NCBI RefSeq assembly: GCF_024679095.1 | Contig: NW_026111272.1 | Coordinates: 415,133 to 479,132, forward strand | DNA: 64,000 bases | DNA from: Eriocheir sinensis | Lineage: Eukaryota; Arthropoda; Malacostraca; Decapoda; Varunidae | Direction: 5' to 3' | Shown here: piece by piece, positions 53,935 through 64,000 of the stretch | How the letters are laid out: each line of letters begins with the position of its first letter | How positions within the stretch are numbered: the stretch's first letter is position 1 | The notes under the pieces: generated by a model | Databases searched by the model: none | The model's input: the letters and a program-made list of their open reading frames with translations, nothing else | What the model was told of the DNA's origin: nothing | Translations under genes and position numbers: made by a program

Positions 53935-55433
53935 TGGAAGTATGCCTTCACACAGCCTGTACCTAAGAAGGGTGACCGCTCCAATCCCTCAAACTACCGT
54001 CCTATTGCTTTACTTTCTTGTCTATCTAAAGCTTTTTAATCAATCCTTAACCGTAAGATTCAAAAGCACCTTTCCACTTCTGACCTTCTATCTGATCGCC
54101 AGTATGGGTTCCGCAAGGGGCGTTCTACTGGTGATCTCCTAGCCTTCTTAACTGACTCTTGGTCATCCTCTCTTAGCCGTTTCGGTGAAACTTTTGCTAT
54201 TGCGCTGGACATATCAAAAGCTTTTGATAGGGTCTGGCACAAATCTTTGCTTTCTAAACTACCCTCCTACGGTTTCTATCCTTCTCTCTGTACCTTTATC
54301 TCCAGTTTCCTTTCTGACTGTTCTATTTCTGCCGTGGTAGACGGTCACTGTTCTTCCCTAAATCTATTAACAGTGGTGTCCCACAGGGTTCTGTCCTATC
54401 TCCCTCTTTTCTGTTGTTCATTGATGATCTTCTTTCCAAAACGAACTGTCCTATCCATTCCTACGCCGATGATTCCACTCTGCATTATTCAACTTCTTTT
54501 AATAGAAGACCCACCCTTCAGGAACTTAACGACTCAAGGCTGGAGGCTGCAGAACGCTTAGCCTCAGACCTTACTATTATTTCCGATTGGGGCAAGAAGA
54601 ACCTGGTGTAATTCAACGCCTCAAAAACACAGTTTCTCCACCTATCCACTCGACACAATCTTCCAAACAACTATCCCCTATTCTTTGACAACACCCAGCT
54701 GTCACCTTCCTCAACACTAAACATCCTCGGTCTATCCTTAACTCAAAATCTCAACTGGAAACTTCATATCTCATCTCTTACTAAATCAGCTTCCTCGAGG
54801 CTGGGCGTTCTGTACCGTCTCCGCCAGTTCTTCTCCCCTGCACAGTTGCTGTCCATATACAGGGGCCTTGTCCGCCCTCGTATGGAGTATGCATCTCATG
54901 TGTGGGGGGGCTCCACTCACACAGCTCTTCTGGACAGAGTGGAGGCAAAGGCTCTTCGTCTCATCAGCTCTCCTCCTCATACTGATAGTCTTCTACCTCT
55001 TAAATTCCGCCGCAATGTTGCCTCTCTTTCTATCTTCTATCGATATTTCCACGCTGACTGCTCTTCTGAACTTGCTAACTGAATGCCTCCCCCCCTCCCG
55101 CGGCCCCGCTGCACTCGACTTTCTACTCATGCTCATCCCTATACTGTCCAAACCCCTTATGCAAGAGTTAACCAGCATCTTCACTCTTTCATCCCTCACG
55201 CTGGTAAACTCTGGAACAATCTTCCTTCATCTGTATTTCCTCCTGCCTACGACTTGAACTCTTTCAAGAGGAGGGTATCAGGACACCTCTCCTCCCGAAA
55301 CTGACTTATCTTTCGGCCACCTCTTTGGATTCTTTTTAGGAGCAGCGAGTAGCGGGCTTTTTTTTTTATTAATGTTTACTTTTTTGTGCCCTTGAGCTGT
55401 CTCCTTTGCTGTAAAAAAAAAAAAAAAAAAAAA
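53935..55433 (+). mobile_element. LINE-A copy 3, 5'-truncated
   Basis: Starts within the RT at TGCTGGAAGTATGCCTTCA and runs to a poly(A) at 55413-55433 after the LINE-A 3' UTR. It lies inside the Tc1-like element. Confidence 0.9.
53940..55304 (+). pseudogene. LINE-A RT, truncated and broken
   Basis: Words RVTAPIPQ/PKKGDRSNPSNYRPI, then a TAA in place of a Glu codon within the KAFESILN motif near 54037. QYGFRKGRSTGDLLAF, DISKAFDRVWH and HSYADDSTLHYS (54457-54492) remain. Shifts occur near 54360-54410, a TAA at 54608-54610 and a TGA near 55080. The C-terminal SFKRRVSGHLSSR is intact. Confidence 0.88.
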
Positions 55434-55652
55434 TGTTATCACGTTGCCCCCGTGGATGCAGGACAGCGTATGTTCTTCGTCTTGCCACGTTGTACAAAAG
55501 GGAAAGGACCCTTGGTAGAACTTATATAAGTTTGAATAGGTGGGTAGATGATTTTGGCTATGTTTGTTACTTACATTATTGTATTTATATACATGTTTTA
55601 TATAATAGTAGGACAGACTGTATTATGTAAGAATATCGTATTATAGAATCGG

Positions 55653-56905
55653 GTGAGAAGAAATGCATACCATAACAACATGGATCTTTATGCTTACAGG
55701 CCTTACGAGCGAGTTGCTTACACTGTGGGCATGAGTGTGTCAAGAGTGAGGGGCATTGTCAACGACACCACCACATCCTCTCCCACACCGCCACTACCAT
55801 CTACACCGGCTGTTTTTGACAACTTTACTGTCGGTTCAATACTCCGCCATATCCACAAGAAGTTTTCTGAAAAACAACATTTTACACTCCGCGTCATATC
55901 GGCGGATCTGAAAACAGCTGGTATCATCCCGGAGGATACCTCTGAGACAACTGTTTGGCGGATCATCCACACCATGGGATTCCAGTACAGGCTGTCACAG
56001 CGAAAAATGTATGTGAGGAGGGAATCGCTGGACGTGGTGTGTCGTCGGATTGGCGCTCTCCGCTCTCTACAGCGCCACCGAGAGGAGGGGAGGAAGGTGG
56101 TGTATGTGGATGAGACGTGGTTTACCACCAGAATGGGTCACACTAGGGAGTGGGTAGATACCACAGGCTCCAAGCAACACTGCCTACAGTCGTCAGGTAC
56201 CACCCGGTGAAGGAGAGATTTGTGGTGGTCGCAGCTGGCACTGACGAAGGCTTTGTTGAAGGCTCGTACCTGTGCTACCCAGCCAAGAGCAACCAGGGCG
56301 ATTATCATGGATAAATGAACGGCGAACTGTTCCTGCGATGGTTAACAACGCAGCTCCTTCCATCTCTGCCAGAGCCATCGGTACTGGTGCTTGACAATGC
56401 ACCATATCACAGCCAGCTGACGGAGGAGAGTCGATGCCCTACCACAGCCACCAGGAAGGCAGACCTCACCAAGTGGCTGGAGCACCGCAACATTTCCATT
56501 CCACCTGCTGCCACTCGCCCTGAGCTGTTGCTCCTCTGCCAGAAAAACCGTCCACAGACTCAGTATAAGGTCGACAACACCATCCGTATGTGGGGCCACG
56601 AGGTCATACGGTTACCACCTGGCCACTCCGAGCTCAACGCCATAGAGCAAGTATGGGGAGTCATGAAGCGTTATGTGCGCTCCAAACTCCAGCGGTTTAC
56701 CAGGACGGATCTACTGGCTAGACTGGAAGAAGCCAGACAGTTGGTGAACAAGGACATGTGGGCGGGAGCTGTGCAGCACTCTAGAAAATTTGAAACATCA
56801 TACTGGAAGACTGATAACATACACGAAGGAGTCGAACCCATTATTATTCACATCGGCAGTGATGATGAGGATGATGAGGTTTTTTTGCATAGTGATTGTG
56901 AATAA
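55653..56905 (+). pseudogene. IS630/Tc1-like DDE transposase, one frameshift and one stop
   Basis: N-terminal helix-turn-helix-like region (MDLYAYRPYERVAYTVGMSV from 55680), a second DNA-binding segment ending SETTVWRIIHTMGFQYRLSQ, then VVYVDETWFTT (first catalytic Asp). A shift near 56195 changes frame to GERFVVVAAGTDEGFVEG. A TAA at 56312-56314 precedes MNGELFLRWL, then VLVLDNAPYHS (second Asp) and LPPGHSELNAIEQVWGVMKR (third acidic residue, Glu). The acidic C-terminus HIGSDDEDDEVFLHSD ends at 56905. Length of roughly 410 residues without the breaks fits this superfamily. Confidence 0.88.
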
Positions 56906-56937
56906 ATCATGTTCTGTCATAGTTGTGCATATTTTTA

Positions 56938-56939
<2 letters not shown>

Positions 56940-57002
<63 letters not shown>
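56940..57002. repeat. (CT)n microsatellite
   Basis: About 31 CT units just after the transposase. Confidence 0.96.
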
Positions 57003-57007
<5 letters not shown>

Positions 57008-57282
57008 TTACGCATTATACACATATGTATAGATTAAGAAAAATATATGCAGTTTATAATTTTTTGATAACATGAATATACAACAAACAAGTCAACAAAA
57101 TAATATTATATATAAACTGGACCACTTTTTATGATCAATAGGCAGACAGTACGCAATAAGAGTATCAACTTTTCCTAACAGTAGAAGGTCCAAGTCACAG
57201 GTAATTCCAGCACATCATGTTCACGTGGTTGACCATAACGACTGCAAACATGGCTCTCCTATATACTACACGTAAACGTGCT

Positions 57283-57450
57283 GTTGTACAGTAATTATCA
57301 ACGTGAACCACTTCTTGCCTTCATGAAATTGTACCATACTCTTAGGAAATAATCATATCTATACATACACACTTACATAACATTATAATGTATAAATACA
57401 GTAGTGGGAGAAGTAGGGAGGGGCACAGGAGTGAGGGAGGCGAGAAGCAA
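57283..57450. repeat. Direct repeat of 53103-53270 inside the Tc1-like element
   Basis: GTTGTACAGTAATTATCAACGTGAA and the following 140 bp recur in the same orientation on both sides of the transposase, unlike the terminal modules, which are inverted. Confidence 0.8.
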
Positions 57451-58094
57451 GGAAGAGGAGAGGAGGGATAAAGAGGCGGGGGGGGGGACTTCCGAGACGG
57501 GGGAGACGTAGTAGTGGTTAGGAATGGTTTGGGTGGGTGTGTGGGGGGGGGCACACTTTCATTCGAATGCGTGAACATGACTCGTCGGCTTTGTGTTCTT
57601 TTTCACGAGTAAACTCCTCACATAACATATATAGCAATGTGGTATGTTAACCAAAAATTACGAACGGATGTTCAAGGTAGTGTGTTGAAATATCATACTC
57701 ATCCAACGATTCGTTTAGGAGATATCTGCAAAAAACACCGTTTTTCCACCGCTGAAATGCATAGTAGGGGGAGAAGAGGAAGGACAATGAGAGCGAGAAG
57801 GGGGAGAAGTAGTTGTGGTTAGGAATAGTTTGGGAGGGTGTTGGGGGGGGGGGGGGGCACACTTTCCTTCGAATGCGTCAACATGACTCGTCGGGTTTGT
57901 GTTATTTTCCACGAGTAAACTCCTCACACAACACATATAGTAACGTGGTATGTTAGCCATAAATTAGGTCCGGATGTTAACTGTAGTGTGCTGAAATGTC
58001 ATACTGATCCAACGATTCGTTTAGGAGATATTTGCGAAAAACAGCGTTTGTCCGCCGCTGACATGTATAGTAGGATTACTTCTGCACTGCCAGT

Positions 58095-58300
58095 TGCTGA
58101 TGCCCATAGAAATACAGCCCAATACTATTTTGCATTGAGCTCTTTCAAGTGGAGAGTATCAAGACCCCTATCCACCCAAAATTGACCTCACTTCTGGCCT
58201 CTCGTTCTCTTTCCTTTTGTCGAAGCAGTGTATAGCAGGCCTTTTTGTTGCTGTTTTTGTTTTTTGACCTTGAGCTGCCTCCCCTGCTGTGATTTGGGGG
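58095..58300 (+). mobile_element. LINE-A-related 3' fragment
   Basis: Encodes FKWRVSRPLSTQN, the end of a LINE-A-type RT, then AGCAGTGTATAGCAGGCC and CTTGAGCTGCCTCCCCTGCTG of the 3' UTR. Diverged from LINE-A proper. Confidence 0.72.
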
Positions 58301-58420
58301 TTGAATGTCAGGGCTCACACATACCTAGAGTGACCAAGACTTGTTTTATTTATTTGTTTTCATTATAATTATGTTTTCATTGTTTGTTTTAACTACTTGG
58401 AAGATCATTTTTTCCAACAC

Positions 58421-58638
58421 TTAACCTGGTAGCAGTGGGGATCATGTTTCTTAATGGTCCCTCCAAGCGAGAAAAATGAGAAAAAATCACCCCTCACACA
58501 AACCATATCATAATATATATCAAAGCATTTGTGATCAGATTATGTATCTATTTTGGGAGGTTTATATCATGGCACAAATTTGTCCCGTCGCTGCTACACA
58601 GTAAAGCCACAAATTTGGCCCATCGACTACCGGGTTAA
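58421..58638 (+). mobile_element. piggyBac-like TTAA MITE (family P), copy 2
   Basis: TTAACCTGGTAGCAGTGGGG at the left and GACTACCGGGTTAA at the right, TTAA at 58421-58424 and 58635-58638. It has fewer internal repeat units than the copies at 40238 and 60445. Confidence 0.87.
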
Positions 58639-58639
58639 A

Positions 58640-59400
58640 ATTATCAGCATCTCCATGTTGAACTGCATCATCCATTTATGGGAACACTCGTACAGTGCAT
58701 TTAGGTCGCCCTGCAATACCAGTGTCACTGATTAGTCGTCCTGTTTATGTGTCATCCGCAAACTTCCTGATGTCATTGGTTGCACTGCAATCAAGATCAT
58801 TGATGTAAATAGTAAATAGCAATGGATCTAAAGCTAAACCTTGTGGGCTGCCATCAGTACATACACCCGGTCTGATCTATATGTGTTTACTTGAACTATC
58901 TGCGTCTTGTCTCTTAGTCACCTCCTGATCCACCCCAAACCTTAACCCTCTGACCCATGTGCTTTGACTTTATTTAAGTCTTGAATGCTCAACTTAAAGT
59001 GAGATACATAAACAACATCATAAATTTCATCCTTTCCTGCCCCTTCATGCACCTTTTTGAGAAGTATCATAAGGTTAATGAGATGAAATTTACCCTTCGT
59101 GAACCCATGCTGGAAGTCAGTAATCTGATTGTATTTGTCTGGGTGGTCATGAATATTTCTAGCTGTAACACAAATAATTTCCCTACAACTGACTTTAAAC
59201 CAGTTGGTGGTAATTAGACACAGCTGATGTATCCCCCTTTGTAAATATTGGTACAACATTGGCCTTTTTCCTAGTGCCATTACTACCCCAGTGCTGGACG
59301 ACTTCATAACCATAGTGGCCAGTGGTTTGGAAATGTCCAGGCCTCCACAGCAGCTCCCTTCCCATTGGAAATAAGCTTTGGCAGGGTCAGTCATTTCCCT
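58640..59400 (-). mobile_element. CR1-like LINE RT fragment, degenerate
   Basis: On the - strand, words such as FQHGFTKGKFHLINLM and, near 58750, KFADDT can be read in different frames. It resembles LINE-B (QHGFTKGRSC, NFADDTK) but is much older. No termini. Confidence 0.72.
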
Positions 59401-60349
59401 CAGGGCACACGACTTGTTGGCCTCCCTGTGCTCTGTCTCACCAAGAGTTGTCTCTTACAGATACATCCCAGTGAGCAGGGGTGACTTGTGGGGAGTGAGT
59501 CATAGGCCCATAGAGCAAAAGTTTGCATGCACAGGGAATGAAGGTAAAAAAAAGGCATTGATTAATTTTCCTGTTTACTGAAGCAATAGCTAGTAGTTTG
59601 GCACACAGCCACTTTAGTGATGCCCAGCAGTCCTGCAAAGGTCTGCGTTACAAGAGGCATCAGCTCACCACCTCACCATTTACTGTTACCTCACAGCCCT
59701 AGACAAGCAGCTTGATGCTTTAAGTATTTTCCCTTCTTCACTGCATGTGTATACACATCTGCTGTGGCAACCCTTCAAAGGGAATGCTGAGCAGTAGCTG
59801 CCAAAACATATATGGAAATATCATCATACTAATTTATATTTTCTATGTACTGCCATGTACACTGCAACACCATCATGCTTTCAATGGCAGCTGTGATTCC
59901 TGCCCTGAGATCATCAGTGTTTGTCTCCACAGATTTCTACACACAACTTTTGACGAATCACCTAAGAAATTAAATGTCAAGTGTGATGTTGGGGGACCTC
60001 ACTGCCTTAAGAATGGGATGGCCAGGTCACCAATTTAGGAGTAATTTATTCAAAGGCTCGGGAAGAATTGGAGCTTTTTCCTTTTTTTCCCCTGTTGAGT
60101 GTCACCTCTCATTACTGGCCTGTGTTTATTTGTACTTGAGGCGTTGGGTGTGCACCAAATCGTGAGGACCAGAACTATATTATAACTTGCAATTTTTCTA
60201 ACTCCCTATATCATAACTTGCAACTTTTATCTCCTTTTCCCTGTTGAGTGTCTCCTCTCCTTACTGCACTATGTTTATGTGTATCTGAGGCGTTGAGAGT
60301 GCGTCAGATTGTGAGAACCAGAACCTCATGTGTCCTCGTTGTTCTTCAG
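59401..60349. other. Cadherin intron, no recognised element
   Basis: Unique sequence with a weak local duplication around 60080-60130 and 60235-60290 (CCCTGTTGAGTGTC(A/T)CCTCTC). No exon compatible with phase 1 was found. Confidence 0.5.
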
Positions 60350-60433
60350 ATGTGGGCTGTGACCTGGTGACCAACCTCGGCGAGCCCCACACCTCCTCGG
60401 CCTGGCAGTCTCCATTTTCAGACGATTCTTCAG
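60350..60433 (+). CDS. Fat-like cadherin exon: cytoplasmic tail
   Basis: Acceptor GTTGTTCTTCAG ends at 60349, and donor GTATGG begins at 60434. Phase 1 in fits the exon ending MPNKG at 50341. It reads DVGCDLVTNLGEPHTSSAWQ and then SPFSDDSSG, polar and acidic as in a cytoplasmic tail, and leaves in phase 1. The phase match and open frame are the evidence; I cannot name a motif. Confidence 0.72.
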
Positions 60434-60444
60434 GTATGGCTTTC

Positions 60445-60806
60445 TTAACCCGGTAGCAGCGGGGATCAGGTTTCTTAATGGTCCCTCTAAGCAAAAAAAA
60501 ATGGAAAAAATCATCCCTCACGCAAATCATTTCATAATATATATCAAAGGATTTGTGATCAGATTATGAATCATCTATTTTGGGGGTTTATATCATGGCA
60601 CAAATTTGGCCCGTCGCTGCTACACGGTGAAGCCACAAATTTAGCCCGTCGCTGCTACACGGTAAAGCCACAAATTTGGCCCATCGCTGCTACACGGTAA
60701 AGCCACAAATTTGGCCCATCGCTGCTACACGGTAAAGCCACAAATTTGGCCCGTCGCTGCTACACGGTAAAGCCACAAATTTGGCCCTTCACTGCTACCG
60801 GGTTAA
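60445..60806 (+). mobile_element. piggyBac-like TTAA MITE (family P), copy 3
   Basis: TTAACCCGGTAGCAGCGGGG at the left and CACTGCTACCGGGTTAA at the right, TTAA at 60445-60448 and 60803-60806. About five internal 35-bp units (GCCCGTCGCTGCTACACGGT...) lie at 60608-60790. It starts 11 bp after an exon donor. Confidence 0.9.
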
Positions 60807-61329
60807 TGTAGCCCTTCCAGACCCCTGTATTTTATTTCTTAATTTATTTTATTAGCTTTCTTCTCAATAGGTTTTTCTTTCATCATTACTTTCCTTGCCA
60901 TTATCGTCATTACCATTATCATTATTGCCATTTTCCCATCTGTGCTCCTCTCCTATTTGATCCTAATCCCTATCTGTATCCTAATTTCCCTTACCTTCCC
61001 CTTTCCCTCCCCTCCACCTTTTCTCTCCTCTCCCTCTTCCTCCCTTTCCTGCTCCTCCTTCATCACTTTCCTTTCCCTCCTTTCCCTCTCCTCCTACCTC
61101 TCACTCCCCTCCTTCCTCCCCCTTCCCTAATCTCTGCCTTGTTTCAGTTGTCATTTGCCATTTAGAAAAATGACTTCCCATTGATTTCTGAGAATTAAAT
61201 AAGAAGTAAAGAAAAATATTAACTCAGCATTGATAACTTGTGCAGATTAATGGATTTATTTTATTCAAGCTGTAAGGAAAGTCAATCTTCAGCATGAGAA
61301 AGGAGAAAAAGAAATTGGTAACTAACATC

Positions 61330-61389
<60 letters not shown>

Positions 61390-61439
61390 CATGGGGAGAA
61401 AGATTTTTTAAACTGACTATGGAAAACTTAATGATGCAG
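60807..61439. repeat. Pyrimidine-rich DNA and (CA)n microsatellite
   Basis: C/T-rich at 60980-61130 and (AC)n at 61334-61387. No gene. Confidence 0.7.
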
Positions 61440-61925
61440 TGGGTGACTGAAAATACTAGATACAGGAGTGATGACGACCAGCAAGAATGAACCTGGTGCT
61501 GACGAAGGGAGTGCACCTGTTAAATGAGTTAAGATAGGTGTGTCCCACGGGAAAAAGTGATCATGTAATAATAGAGTTGGAAACCGATGAGGACGTCACT
61601 GAGGAAGACGAATCGTTCAAAGGAGAAACTACAGGAAAATGGACATAGAAAATCTGAAAAAGTTGAAAAGAACAAACGAAGTGCAGGAAAAGTATGATAT
61701 ATTCATAGAGGCATATGAGACAGGAGTCAAAATATGTCCCATTGTGTAAACCAATAGACAGAGGAAAGCAAGATTGGTTTAATGCAAGATATGCAGGTGC
61801 AAAGAAAAAAAGGGACAAAGCGTGGAAAAGATTGAAAAGAACCAGAGGAATAAAGAAGACTTTGAGATAGCAAGAGATGAATATGTGAAAATAAGGAGGG
61901 AGGAAGAGAAAGGATATCAACACCA
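61440..61925 (+). mobile_element. LINE-C-like fragment: end of endonuclease and linker
   Basis: Reads SDHVIIELETDEDVTEEDES, then YRKMDIENLKKL and KPIDRGKQDWFNARY in shifted frames, the region between endonuclease and RT in this LINE group. The TGGTTTAATGCAAGATATGC word encodes the conserved WFNARC-like motif. Confidence 0.65.
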
Positions 61926-61975
61926 TTACCCCCTCTCTTCGCCTCCTTTCCACCACTTCATCATTTTTTTGTTCT

Positions 61976-62314
61976 TCATTCTCCAAAAAAAAAATTCTTC
62001 TTATCTTCCTCTGATCTTTCCTCATTCCTTTTTTTCACCTCATTTATCATTTCTTCTATCTTCAATCTTTCATCCTCCGTCATATTTCTCTTCACATATA
62101 TATGTTTGTATTCTTCAGAGTTGTTTAATCCCCACAACCTATTTAGGATGGTTTCTGTTGTCATCTTTAATGGCCTGTTCTTTCCTTCCTCATACCTTCC
62201 CAATCTTGTTATTTCATCTACTTCTACCTCAAACTTTTCCTCTTCTTCAGTATTCAAATTTCTCAATACACTTTTCACCTTATTCTTCCCATAACTTTCC
62301 CTCTGAGTCTTCAC
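61976..62314 (-). mobile_element. LINE ORF1 fragment (RNA-binding type)
   Basis: A 112-codon open frame with EVEVDEITRLGRYEEGKNRP, TILNRLWGLN and YVKRNMTEDERLKIEEM, the LINE ORF1 pattern seen also at 46395-46830. It lies tail to tail with the previous fragment. Confidence 0.65.
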
Positions 62315-62384
62315 TGTGTTTTTCTTCTTCTACACCAAACATTATGACACATTTTTTTCTTATCTGCCATGTCCCTCACCATTG

Positions 62385-64000
<1,616 letters not shown>

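Larger units (their letters stand above)
52690..58070 (+). mobile_element. Tc1/mariner-IS630-like DNA transposon with doubled inverted ends
   Basis: The outer ends CTATACATTTCAGCGGCGGA (52690) and its near-perfect inverse (to 58070) are flanked by TA (52688-52689 and 58071-58072). Similarity of the two ends runs inward for over 100 bp. A second, diverged pair of the same terminal module lies inside (about 53277 and 57768). A DDE transposase relic (55653-56905) is central and a 5'-truncated LINE-A (53935-55433) sits between the left ends and the transposase. Confidence 0.8.

Noticed and set aside
59460..59543. A candidate cadherin exon after CTCTTACAG with donor GTAAAA
   Set aside because: The only open frame needs phase 2 in, but the flanking exon ends in phase 1; no motif supports it.

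Overview
This 64-kb window is animal nuclear DNA, most likely from a decapod crustacean and plausibly a brachyuran crab. The evidence is a multi-exon gene with GT-AG introns and matching splice phases, very repeat-rich introns, a DIRS-type retrotransposon of the kind common in Decapoda, several tRNA-headed SINEs, and long (TA)n, (CA)n and (CT)n microsatellites. I see no bacterial operon, rRNA, CRISPR array or functional tRNA gene.

The only host gene recognised lies on the + strand. It is the 3' part of a giant Fat-like cadherin (FAT1-3/kugelei class). The identity rests on consecutive cadherin exons (12173 to 47274), then one long exon (47427-49774) with the last ectodomain segment, EGF modules, a single laminin-G domain, more EGF modules and a transmembrane helix, then cytoplasmic exons near 49979-50341 and 60350-60433. 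Upstream and downstream exons lie outside the window. Nearly all exon boundaries agree in splice phase, so the chain is well supported. Four things argue that this copy is damaged or imperfectly assembled: one cadherin exon is split by a 13-kb LINE, one expected cadherin exon is missing, short indels break the frame in several exons, and the sequence beside the LINE junction is scrambled.

Region by region: 26-4691 is a DIRS-like element (gag, RT/RNase H/methyltransferase-like, tyrosine recombinase) on the - strand with 51-bp inverted ends. 5288-8560 is a - strand LINE (LINE-A here). 8560-12172 is repeats and microsatellites. 14672-27900 is a near full-length CR1-type LINE (LINE-B; ORF1 has an SGNH esterase domain) inserted in a cadherin exon. 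LINE-B itself carries an 8-kb PIF/Harbinger DNA transposon (18279-26252) with its transposase remnant, Myb-like gene and a 620-bp tandem array. 28899-32054 holds cadherin exons, one preceded by a minisatellite made from its own splice acceptor and exon start. 32615-35992 is an RTE-type LINE (LINE-D) inside a small TTAA-flanked element. 36628-39181 is a hAT element with 8-bp target duplications. 40016-40499 is two TTAA elements sharing one TTAA. 41280-46830 holds LINE-C, SINE and LINE-A pieces around exon 43512-43655. 51260-51796 is an expanded TTAA element. 52690-58070 is a Tc1/IS630-like DNA transposon with doubled inverted ends and a nested LINE-A. 58421-64000 holds TTAA elements, LINE pieces, the last cytoplasmic exon and a LINE-A copy running off the end.

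The most unusual material is (1) the cadherin exon split by a LINE that contains a Harbinger transposon, (2) the splice-acceptor minisatellite, and (3) a TTAA-bounded MITE family whose body is a fragment of reverse transcriptase, present in at least five copies.
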